Positions 26,766 through 34,156 of a stretch of DNA of 64,000 nucleotides are shown here, piece by piece. The notes below the pieces were generated by a model. It had not been told where the DNA came from, did no database searches, and saw only the letters and a program-made list of their open reading frames with translations. The stretch is from an uncultured Bacteroidales bacterium. GTDB lineage: Bacteria; Bacteroidota; Bacteroidia; Bacteroidales; UBA932. A program made the translations under genes and the position numbers. Each line of letters begins with the position of its first letter. Position 1 is the stretch's first letter. The stretch is taken from NCBI GenBank assembly GCA_946405435.1, contig CAMJHF010000014.1, positions 1-64,000 of the forward strand, written 5' to 3'.

Positions 26766-26773
26766 TATCTTTG
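26766..26773 (+). promoter_or_regulatory. -7 element of aspS
   Basis: TATCTTTG, 25 bases before ATG 26799, with no clear -33 TTG. Confidence 0.6.
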
Positions 26774-26798
26774 CATCTCTGAATTTTAGACGCACAAT

Positions 26799-28562
26799 AT
26801 GTACAGAACACACACTTGCGGCGAGCTGCGCCTCGCCGACAAAGGCAAGCAAGTAACCCTGGCGGGATGGGTTCAGAAATCCCGCAAACTCGGCGGTATG
26901 ACCTTCATCGACCTGCGCGACCGCTACGGCATCACCCAGCTGGTGGTTGAGGCCGACGCCGCCCCCGAACTGGTCGAAACCGCGGCCTCACTCGGGCGCG
27001 AATTCGTGATCCAGGTCACCGGCGAGGTGCTTGAGCGCGAGAGCAAGAATCCCAAGATGCCGACTGGCGACATAGAGATTAAAGTGCTGGCGATCAATAT
27101 CCTGAATAAGGCCTCCGTGCCTCCGTTCACCATCGAGGAAAACTCCGACGGCGGCGAGGACCTCAGGGCCAAGTACCGCTATCTGGACCTTCGTCGTCCA
27201 CCCCTGCAGAGGGCCCTGGCGCTGCGCCACCGCCTTGCTCAGGAGGTCCGTTCCTACCTTGACGCCCAGGGCTTCATGGAGATCGAGACGCCCTATCTCA
27301 TCAAGTCCACCCCCGAAGGAGCCCGCGACTTCGTGGTGCCCTCCCGCATGAATCCGGGCACTTTCTATGCCCTTCCCCAGAGTCCCCAGACTTTCAAGCA
27401 GCTGCTCATGGTTGCCGGCTACGACCGCTACTTCCAGATTGTTAGGTGCTTCCGCGACGAGGACCTGCGCGCCGACCGTCAGCCGGAGTTCACCCAGATA
27501 GACTGCGAGATGAGCTTCGTGGGGCAGGAAGACGTGCTCGCCACCTTCGAGGGCATGATGCGCCAGATGTTCCGCAATGCCGTGGGTGTGGAGATTCCCA
27601 ACCCTCTTCCCCGCATGAGCTGGTACGACGCCATGGATAAATATGGCTCCGACAAGCCGGATATCCGCTTCGGCATGGAGATTCACGAGGTGACGTCCCT
27701 CGTGCAGGGCTGCGGCTTCGGCGTGTTCGATTCTGCCGCCTATGTGGGCGCCATCGCCGTCCCCGGCTGCGCTGAATACACCCGTAAGCAGCTCGACGAG
27801 CTCACCGAGTGGGTCAAGCGCCCGCAGGTGGGTGCCGCAGGCCTCGTGTACGTCAAGTTGAACGCCGACGGAAGCGTCAAGTCTTCCGTGGATAAATTCT
27901 ATTCGGCGGAGAAACTCCAGGAGGTTGCCGCTGCATGCGGAGCTTCTGCAGGCGACCTGCTGCTCGTTATGTGCGGCGACAAGCGCAAGACCCAGACACG
28001 CCTTGGCGTGCTGCGTATCGAGATGGGTAACCGTCTGGGCCTGAGGGACCCTCACGTGTTCGCACCCCTTTGGATCGTGGACTTCCCCCTGCTTGAGTGG
28101 AATGACGAGGACGGCCGCTTCTATGCCATGCACCATCCCTTCACCGCTCCCAAGCCGGAGCACGAAAAATGGTTCTATTCCGACAAGAAAGAGGACCTGG
28201 AGCGCGTCTGCGCCAACGCCTATGACTTCGTGCTCAACGGCACCGAGCTCGGCGGCGGTTCCATCCGTATCCACAACGCCGACATGCAGAAGCGCATGTT
28301 CGAGGTGCTCGGCATCGGCCCCGAGGAGGCTGAATACAAGTTCGGTTTCATCATCAACGCTTTCCAGTACGGAGCGCCGCCCCACGGAGGTCTCGCCTTC
28401 GGCTTCGACCGCGTCTGCGCCCTTTTCGGCGGACAGGAGACCATTCGCGACTATATCGCCTTCCCCAAGAACAACCAGGGCCGCGACGTCATGATCGACT
28501 CCCCGTCCAAGATAGACCAGGAGCAGATGGACGAGTTGTTCCTTGCTTCTACCGTCAAATAG
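26799..28562 (+). CDS. aspS: Aspartyl-tRNA synthetase
   Basis: 587 residues, bacterial-type length. An OB-fold anticodon-binding domain ([26 protein letters not shown]) comes first. Class II motifs follow: [53 protein letters not shown] (split motif 2) and [13 protein letters not shown] (motif 3). The bacterial GAD insertion lies in the middle (about 300-420). It charges tRNA-Asp. A small TSCPD gene follows after three bases. Confidence 0.97.
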   Translation: MYRTHTCGELRLADKGKQVTLAGWVQKSRKLGGMTFIDLRDRYGITQLVVEADAAPELVETAASLGREFVIQVTGEVLERESKNPKMPTGDIEIKVLAINILNKASVPPFTIEENSDGGEDLRAKYRYLDLRRPPLQRALALRHRLAQEVRSYLDAQGFMEIETPYLIKSTPEGARDFVVPSRMNPGTFYALPQSPQTFKQLLMVAGYDRYFQIVRCFRDEDLRADRQPEFTQIDCEMSFVGQEDVLATFEGMMRQMFRNAVGVEIPNPLPRMSWYDAMDKYGSDKPDIRFGMEIHEVTSLVQGCGFGVFDSAAYVGAIAVPGCAEYTRKQLDELTEWVKRPQVGAAGLVYVKLNADGSVKSSVDKFYSAEKLQEVAAACGASAGDLLLVMCGDKRKTQTRLGVLRIEMGNRLGLRDPHVFAPLWIVDFPLLEWNDEDGRFYAMHHPFTAPKPEHEKWFYSDKKEDLERVCANAYDFVLNGTELGGGSIRIHNADMQKRMFEVLGIGPEEAEYKFGFIINAFQYGAPPHGGLAFGFDRVCALFGGQETIRDYIAFPKNNQGRDVMIDSPSKIDQEQMDELFLASTVK

Positions 28563-28565
28563 TTT

Positions 28566-28871
28566 ATGGAAGGAAATGATTTCAGGATTATGGTGGACAC
28601 CGTCGAGAACGGTGTCCGCCATATTACTGCGTCACCCAGCCCGCTGGTGTGCTCCAAGCTTATCGATTTCGATATCGTAGACGGCAAGATCCACAACCTC
28701 AAGTACGTTCGCGGCTGCAACGGCAACCTCCAGGCCCTCGGAGCCCTGCTTGAGGGCCAGACCGTCGATTTTGCCCTCGAGCGCCTCAGCGGCATCAACT
28801 GCTCCGGCCGCGGCACCTCCTGCTCCGACCAGCTCACCCGCATCCTCCGCCAAGCCCTCCACCGGAACTGA
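28566..28871 (+). CDS. TSCPD domain small protein (TIGR03905-like)
   Basis: 101 residues. The pattern FDIVDGKIHNLKYVRGCNGNLQALGALLEGQ followed by GINCSGRGTSCSDQLTRIL has three conserved Cys. It matches the TSCPD domain, which also occurs at the C-terminus of B12-dependent ribonucleotide reductases. Stand-alone members are thought to bind a metal or regulate, but their function is not established. It is cotranscribed with aspS. A long pyrimidine tract begins right after the stop. Confidence 0.8.
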   Translation: MEGNDFRIMVDTVENGVRHITASPSPLVCSKLIDFDIVDGKIHNLKYVRGCNGNLQALGALLEGQTVDFALERLSGINCSGRGTSCSDQLTRILRQALHRN

Positions 28872-29395
28872 TCCCCCCATCCCCCGTCTTTTTCCTTTTC
28901 CTTTTCATTTTCCCCATCCCTCTCCCCCTCATTCATCCCGGGTCCTTTCCCCAGGGTGCACCCCTCCGTCTGCCCTTCCTTCTTTCGTCCGCCCTCTTTC
29001 CTTCGTTCCGTCCACCTTCTCCCGTCCACCTTTTTTCCTCGTCCGCCCACTTTCCTCGTCCGCCCTCTTTCCTTCGTCCGCCCTCCTTCCTTCGTCCGCC
29101 TTTCTTCCCCCTGCTCGCCCACCTTCCTCCATCCGCTCTTTTTCTCCCGTCTGCCCATCTTCCCTTCGTCAGACCCTCTTCCCCCGCCCGCCCACCTTCC
29201 TCCCGTCTGCCCATCTTTCCTTCGTCCGCCCTTCTTCCTCCCGTCCGCCCTTCTTCCTCCCGTTCCACCCTTCTTCTTCCGTTCGTCCCCTTCCCCAGTC
29301 CGCAATTCTTCCTCCTTCCTTCCGTCTGCCTTTCTTCCCTCGGCCCACCCACCTTCCACCACCACCACCACCTCCTCCCTCCATACCTTCGAATT
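28872..29395. repeat. Polypyrimidine/polypurine tract of about 520 bp
   Basis: The plus strand is almost entirely C and T with scattered G, rich in TTCGTCCGCCC-like and CTTCCTCC words and ending in ACC repeats. No coding signature is credible: frames on either strand read as Pro/Ser/Phe or Arg/Lys/Gly repeats. It occupies most of the gap between the TSCPD gene and the transposase. Confidence 0.85.
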
Positions 29396-29403
29396 GCGGG
29401 AGT

Positions 29404-29485
29404 GTGCTCCTCGGTCCATCAACTGGACCGAGGAGCACGTTTTCGGGCGTTTTTGTATCTTCTCGGTCCATCGCTTGGACCGAGA
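29404..29485. repeat. Two REP-like family A palindromes upstream of the transposase
   Basis: 29404-29438 is a perfect 15-bp stem, GTGCTCCTCGGTCCA / TGGACCGAGGAGCAC, with a 5-base loop. 29461-29485 is the core TCTCGGTCCA / TGGACCGAGA of a second copy whose outer left arm is degraded. Confidence 0.9.
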
Positions 29486-29530
29486 GGCACGCTTGAGGCA
29501 CTTCTGGGGCGGATTTTGTTGCCTCTGGGC

Positions 29531-29561
29531 TTGCGGAATTACGATGGAAATTCTAAATTTG
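29531..29561 (+). promoter_or_regulatory. Promoter of the RAYT transposase
   Basis: TTG at 29531-29533 and TAAATTTG at 29554-29561, 20 bases apart, about 40 bases before ATG. Confidence 0.75.
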
Positions 29562-29600
29562 CAGGGTTCGGCACGGTGCCGGCATTAAACTAAAACTGTG

Positions 29601-30455
29601 ATGACTTTCTATCTTATCTCAACCTCCCATCTGGAGGCCAACATCTGGTTCAAAGATGATGAAGACTTTAGGGTCGGCATGAATTACATTGCAATCGCGG
29701 CTTTTTTGAGCGGTGTCAGGATTATTGCATTTATTTTGATGTCCAATCATGTTCACGTCCTCGTCGAGGGTTCGTGGTCCGATGCACTGGAATTCGTCAA
29801 CAAGTACAAAAAGCTTTATAGCTTTTATTTCAGAAAAAAGTATGGTATCAAGGAACTGCTGAGGCGCAATTCGGTGGACATTCTTGAGGTCGGAAAAGAA
29901 TTTGAATCCCTTGAAAGAGTTATCGCATATGTCATGATGAACTGCGTCGCCGCGAGAATCTGCCTGCATCCAACTGGTTATAAATGGGGGAGTTGTAACT
30001 GTTTCTTCAACCATAATAAACAAAGAGGGGTTCGGCTTGACAGCCTGTCGTTACGTAAGAGGCGCCGTATTCTCAGAAGCCGTGTCGAGGTCCCCGGGAG
30101 CTGGGTTCTCGGTGAGGATGGCTTTGTGTTACCGGAGTCTTATGTCTGTGTAGACTTTGTGGAGTCCCTATATGGCTCGCCCGCGCGAATGAATTACTTT
30201 TTGAATGCTTCTTCAAAGGCCAAGAAGGTTAGGGAAAGCAGCGGCCCATCATTCAAGGATCAGAATATCAATGCGGTAATGATTGACATATGCCATACAC
30301 TTTTTCATGTGGAATCTCCCAAAGAACTATCAAAAGGGGACAGGCGTGAGCTCCTGTCCCAGCTCCGCCGTCGTTTCGGCGCGGATCTGAATCAGTTGAG
30401 CCGTGTATCTGGGATTCCCTACACTGAGGCGGCGAAACTTTTGGACGACCTCTAG
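29601..30455 (+). CDS. REP-associated Y1-like (RAYT) transposase
   Basis: 284 residues from ATG 29601 (a GTG three bases earlier is possible). The HUH motif lies in ILMSNHVHVLVEG (about 48-58). A helix with several Tyr follows (KYKKLYSFYFRKKYG), where Y1 enzymes place the catalytic tyrosine. ARICLHPTGYKWGS is also typical of RAYTs. The last roughly 70 residues (CHTLFH.., RRELLSQLRRRFGADLNQLSRVSGIPYTEAAKLL) form a helix-turn-helix-like tail. RAYTs cut single-stranded palindromic REP sequences. Family A palindromes lie on both sides, five copies within 200 bases. It is intact with its own promoter. Mobility of the repeats is inferred. Confidence 0.85.
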   Translation: MTFYLISTSHLEANIWFKDDEDFRVGMNYIAIAAFLSGVRIIAFILMSNHVHVLVEGSWSDALEFVNKYKKLYSFYFRKKYGIKELLRRNSVDILEVGKEFESLERVIAYVMMNCVAARICLHPTGYKWGSCNCFFNHNKQRGVRLDSLSLRKRRRILRSRVEVPGSWVLGEDGFVLPESYVCVDFVESLYGSPARMNYFLNASSKAKKVRESSGPSFKDQNINAVMIDICHTLFHVESPKELSKGDRRELLSQLRRRFGADLNQLSRVSGIPYTEAAKLLDDL

Positions 30456-30460
30456 CCAGC

Positions 30461-30598
30461 GTGCCCCTCGGTCCAGTGGCAGGACCTAGGAGCACGTTTT
30501 CGGCCTTTTTTGTGCCTCTAGGTCCAGAGGGTGGACCGAGGAGCACGCTGCATGGCCGCTTTTGTGCCTCTAGGTCCAAAGGGTGGACCGAGAAGCAC
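30461..30598. repeat. Three REP-like family A palindromes downstream of the transposase
   Basis: 35-bp units at 30461-30495, 30512-30546 and 30564-30598, spaced 51 and 52 bases. Stems read GTGCCCCTCGGTCC/GGACCTAGGAGCAC, GTGCCTCTAGGTCCA/TGGACCGAGGAGCAC and GTGCCTCTAGGTCCA/TGGACCGAGAAGCAC, each with one to three mismatches. They start six bases after the transposase stop. Confidence 0.9.
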
Positions 30599-30675
30599 AC
30601 CGAGGGCTGGGCGCAGGTGCGGCGGACTGGATTATATAGACGCTGAGGTTGAGGGCGCAGGCTTCCCCTCGGGAC

Positions 30676-32637
30676 TTAGGCTTTGCGGCATACGAAGTCG
30701 AAGAACGAGTTTATGTCTTTTTTGGTGGAGAAGCGGGCAATGTAGACCTGATTGCCCAGGGCGTCGGACAGGGCGTCGGGCATGCGCTCGCACATGCAGA
30801 GGCCCTCGGCCGGCGAGTCGGGGCGGAAGGCTCCTTGCGCGTAACGGGCCGTAATTTCCTCGTGGGAATGTACGTAACGGTGTGAATCCCTGCGGCTTGC
30901 ATAGGCGCACCAATATTGCTCGCCGGCCTCTTTTCTGCGCTGGTCGAATGCCACCATGTCTGCCCATATTTGGAAGACATCGGTAGAATGGGCGAAGTTC
31001 ATCATGTCGGGAGTGAAGCCGCCTGCCGGGCGCATGTTCACCTCGAGTCCCACGAAATCGCCCTTGCGTCCGAGGCCCTCTCGGTCGCGGTCAAGTTTGA
31101 AATACTCCAGGTGCACGAAGCGGCTCCTGATACCGAACGCCTTGACGGTGCGCCGTCCTATCTTTGAAAGCGCTGCCGGGACGTCGCGATCTACGTAGTA
31201 GCAGGTGTCCAGGTTGTCGTGCACTATGTCCATGATAGGGGTGGGAAAAACGCCCATCGACTCGAATACAGGCTCGCCCTTGGAATCGTAGATTGCATCG
31301 TAGGAAGTCAGCAGGCCGGTGATGAATTCTTCTACGACGAAAGCTCCGAAGTTGGATTCGTGATCCTTGAACCAATCCTGTAACTCGTTGTCGGAGTGTA
31401 TTTTATATGTTCCGCTGGCGCCCACCCCGTTGTCCGGCTTGGCTATGATCGGGAAACCGGTCTTGCGGGCGAAGGCACGTACTGCCTCAAGGCCTTCGGA
31501 TGCTTTTATCTGCCGCGCCGTAGGAACGCCCCCCGCCGCGTAGAACTTCTTCATTTCCGACTTGTTCTTGATGCCGGAGATATGATCGGTCTTGAGACCG
31601 GTGTTCACGTTGAAGTCTGTGCGCAGGCGTGCGTCCTGCTCCAGCCAGTACTCGTTGTTGGATTCTATCCAGTCGATTCTGCCGTGCTTGTGCGCAAACC
31701 ATGCAACCGCCCGGTACATTTCGTCGTAATCTTCCAGGTTGTGCACTTGATAGTAATCGGTCAAGGCTCCGCGAAGCTCGGGCGACAGCGACTCGTGGGG
31801 AGCGTCGGCAATGCCCAGCACATTGACTCCATTGACCTTCAAGCCTGCGCAGAAGTGGCTGTACGTCTGCGGGAAATGGGGAGAAACAAATACTACGTTC
31901 ATAAAGGTATACACTTGATTTTCAGAACAGATTTGACGCATGCCGCCATTTGAAATCTCGCAGGCGGTGCCATGGAGGATGCAATGTCCGTCCTTCTGGA
32001 TTATGTAGCCTCCGTCGGGGAAAGTGTAGAAGCGGTGGTTCCAGCTGTCGGGGTAGGCTATGTCCTCAAATAGGCGCCGGCCGTCCACCATGGCGTCCCG
32101 GACTTGATAATAGTGCGGGATAATCTGCACGTCGGTAAGTCCGAGGCCGGGCAGCCATCGCCGGTATGCCGGGTCTGCCGCTTCTCCAGGAAGTTCGGGA
32201 TGGGAATACACCAGCCCGGCGCAGTTCATCGAGCCTGCACTGCAGCCCATTACCAGCCCGTCGAAACCTGCCAGAAGCTCTTTGAGGTGAATTTCGTGAA
32301 GGAAACGATTCTGAGTCGGAACGTGGCCGCCGCACAGGATTATCCAGTCGGCGTCCTGCACCAGTTCTGCCGCCTTGTGAGCATTCCGGCGGTCCAGCAT
32401 GATTATCTGCGCAGGACGTATATCCGAATTCACGATGCATGCCGTCATCCCTTCCAATACGCTGTCCGTGAATGATTTGTCGTCCGGTGCGGCGCTCACC
32501 AGAAGCACCCTCGGTCCGGTGCCGCGCCCCTGCAGAGCGGCCTCTAGCTCGGCCTTGACAGTGGCAAGGAAGCCATTGTCCTTCGTGAAGCGGTCTTCTC
32601 CGTACCTGGTGGGACTTCCTGTGAGAATCAGCGTCAT
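30676..32637 (-). CDS. Fusion of an S51 peptidase (peptidase E/cyanophycinase-like) and an ATP-grasp ligase
   Basis: 653 residues with two catalytic parts. Residues 1 to about 245 resemble S51 serine peptidases (peptidase E, cyanophycinase), with WIILCGGH and the nucleophile elbow LVMGCSAGSMNCAG. From about 265 a new Rossmann-like start (MNVVFVSPHFPQTYSHF) leads into an ATP-grasp domain: KPDNGVGASGTYKI, VVEEFITG and the metal/ATP motif VGLEVNMRPAGGFTPDMMNF. S51 enzymes hydrolyse acidic peptides or cyanophycin, and ATP-grasp enzymes make amide bonds. A bifunctional maker/breaker of a small peptide is therefore plausible but unproven. No signal peptide is present. Confidence 0.8.
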   Translation of the reverse strand: MTLILTGSPTRYGEDRFTKDNGFLATVKAELEAALQGRGTGPRVLLVSAAPDDKSFTDSVLEGMTACIVNSDIRPAQIIMLDRRNAHKAAELVQDADWIILCGGHVPTQNRFLHEIHLKELLAGFDGLVMGCSAGSMNCAGLVYSHPELPGEAADPAYRRWLPGLGLTDVQIIPHYYQVRDAMVDGRRLFEDIAYPDSWNHRFYTFPDGGYIIQKDGHCILHGTACEISNGGMRQICSENQVYTFMNVVFVSPHFPQTYSHFCAGLKVNGVNVLGIADAPHESLSPELRGALTDYYQVHNLEDYDEMYRAVAWFAHKHGRIDWIESNNEYWLEQDARLRTDFNVNTGLKTDHISGIKNKSEMKKFYAAGGVPTARQIKASEGLEAVRAFARKTGFPIIAKPDNGVGASGTYKIHSDNELQDWFKDHESNFGAFVVEEFITGLLTSYDAIYDSKGEPVFESMGVFPTPIMDIVHDNLDTCYYVDRDVPAALSKIGRRTVKAFGIRSRFVHLEYFKLDRDREGLGRKGDFVGLEVNMRPAGGFTPDMMNFAHSTDVFQIWADMVAFDQRRKEAGEQYWCAYASRRDSHRYVHSHEEITARYAQGAFRPDSPAEGLCMCERMPDALSDALGNQVYIARFSTKKDINSFFDFVCRKA

Positions 32638-32659
32638 ACGGGGCGTGGTGTAAAAGCGT

Positions 32660-33706
32660 CTAAAAGAAATAATTGACAGCTATCGAGGCTTCAACGCCGG
32701 TCTTGAAAGGGAGACGGTTGTCTGTTCCGGGCACGACGTCATTCTTTACTTTATACATATTCTTGAAGTCGGCGCCCACGTCGAATATCTGCCAGTCTAT
32801 ACGAGGCTGGATGATTAGGTGGCCGGAACCCACATTTATGTTGAACGAACGGCAGTACAACAGTCCGAAGCTGCCGCCGAAAGCAAATTTCCCGGTGTCG
32901 TTGCTCTCCAGGACAAGGTCCAGATATCGCTGCTCGGTCTTCATCTTGAGCAGTATCAGATCGAAATACGGGATAGGAATGAACTCGAGTAACGGTGTGT
33001 CGCCGAGCATATCGTCGAGGGTGTCGTTGAGCAGGGACGACTGGCGTCCGTATGCATAATTCCAAAGGTCGAAATCGGCATAAGAAGTGATCCAGCCTTT
33101 GAGGCCCAGCATGCTGATGCGCCTCTCGTTGTGGTATATGCTGTTGTTGGGATAGCCTGGCGTCCGGAAAACGTATGCAACCTCTGAAATACCTATTATG
33201 TTCGCCACCCGGACGTCGTATTGACGGTAAATCATGCGTTCTGAATTACCGTATGCATAAGTGCCGTAAGGAAGCGACAGGGCGGACAGGGGCTTCATGC
33301 CGAAAACGGAGTGAAGGTTGTAGAAATTGAAATGACCGAGGAAATACCGCCCGTCAGCTTTTCCGTTCCAGTCCATCCAGTTGTGGTTGTAAGCAAAGAC
33401 AAGGTCTCCGAGCGGAGTGGCAAGGTTGAGCTGCAGGTTGATCTTACTGCCGGTGACGGGACTTGCCGAAGCCTTGAGCCCGGTATCTGTAATGTGGTGA
33501 TAGTGAAAGGAATAATTCGTCTGGATGCCAACGTGGAAAAAGCTTAAGATATCTTTGGCACTCTTGATATCGCGGATGGTTCTCACGATTTCATGCGGAG
33601 ATGAAACCGGTTCGAATTCCGGCAGTTCGGATTCTGCTTTGTCGTTGTCTGCAAAGGCGGCCGCTGAAATGAAAACCGAAAATAAGGCAAGGAGTGTGCG
33701 TCTCAT
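32660..33706 (-). CDS. Predicted outer-membrane beta-barrel protein, unknown function
   Basis: 348 residues with a signal peptide (about 1-19, ending AAAFA). Alternating aromatic/polar strands run throughout, and the end VNYFF has the terminal aromatic typical of outer-membrane barrels. I do not recognise a family. Its start overlaps the upstream lipoprotein stop by ATGA, so the two form an operon and probably a lipoprotein-barrel pair. Confidence 0.6.
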   Translation of the reverse strand: MRRTLLALFSVFISAAAFADNDKAESELPEFEPVSSPHEIVRTIRDIKSAKDILSFFHVGIQTNYSFHYHHITDTGLKASASPVTGSKINLQLNLATPLGDLVFAYNHNWMDWNGKADGRYFLGHFNFYNLHSVFGMKPLSALSLPYGTYAYGNSERMIYRQYDVRVANIIGISEVAYVFRTPGYPNNSIYHNERRISMLGLKGWITSYADFDLWNYAYGRQSSLLNDTLDDMLGDTPLLEFIPIPYFDLILLKMKTEQRYLDLVLESNDTGKFAFGGSFGLLYCRSFNINVGSGHLIIQPRIDWQIFDVGADFKNMYKVKNDVVPGTDNRLPFKTGVEASIAVNYFF

Positions 33707-34095
33707 GGCTGCTGCAGGGTTTTGAAAGGTTTGTTGAAACTCATGTCATAAGATTTGTCACGAAAGACAAATATTGCCCTGACAAGATAATCGGTATTCG
33801 GTTCCAGATCGCCGATGAAGAAATCCTGTTCCCTGGAATTGTCGGAAGAAGTGATGGACCAATAGTCTTCCGGATCGGATTTCGGGGCTACGTTCACATA
33901 GCTGTGGTCTATGGCTTCCTCACCTTCATAGACAAAGGAAACAGTGGCGCTGGTGGCGGTCAATTCTTTGATTTCCTTGAGCTTGACAACCAGGGAGGGG
34001 AAGAGGGACTCGTCCTCGTAGATATTGTCGTAGCGGTAACCTTCGCACGAGGAGAAAACTGCCGCTGCAAGCAAAAGAATGAATAGTTTTTTCAT
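33703..34095 (-). CDS. Small lipoprotein with fibronectin III-like pattern
   Basis: 130 residues from ATG 34095. The signal peptide has lipobox AVFSSC. The remainder reads like one Ig/FnIII-type domain (TATSATVSFVYEGEE.. followed by IGDLEPNTDYLVRAIFVF). It is translationally coupled to the barrel gene. The terminator of fusA2 lies immediately upstream and no TAnnTTTG is seen in the 61-base gap. Expression probably relies on read-through or a promoter inside fusA2. Confidence 0.7.
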   Translation of the reverse strand: MKKLFILLLAAAVFSSCEGYRYDNIYEDESLFPSLVVKLKEIKELTATSATVSFVYEGEEAIDHSYVNVAPKSDPEDYWSITSSDNSREQDFFIGDLEPNTDYLVRAIFVFRDKSYDMSFNKPFKTLQQP

Positions 34096-34110
34096 GGGTA
34101 TTCCTAAAAA

Positions 34111-34141
34111 AAACAGTCCCGGCACAATACCGGGACTGTTT
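34111..34141 (-). terminator. Strong terminator after fusA2
   Basis: Perfect 12-bp stem AAACAGTCCCGG / CCGGGACTGTTT with a 7-base loop, followed by a T run on the minus strand. It is placed between fusA2 and the lipoprotein start. Confidence 0.88.
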
Positions 34142-34156
34142 GTTGTGAAAACGAAA

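Noticed and set aside
26988..28622. 544-codon minus-strand frame opposite aspS
   Set aside because: Antisense shadow of aspS; no recognisable domain or promoter.
28882..29588. Pro/Ser-rich and Arg/Lys/Gly-rich frames across the pyrimidine tract
   Set aside because: Low-complexity translation of a strand-asymmetric repeat; no start signals or conserved motifs.
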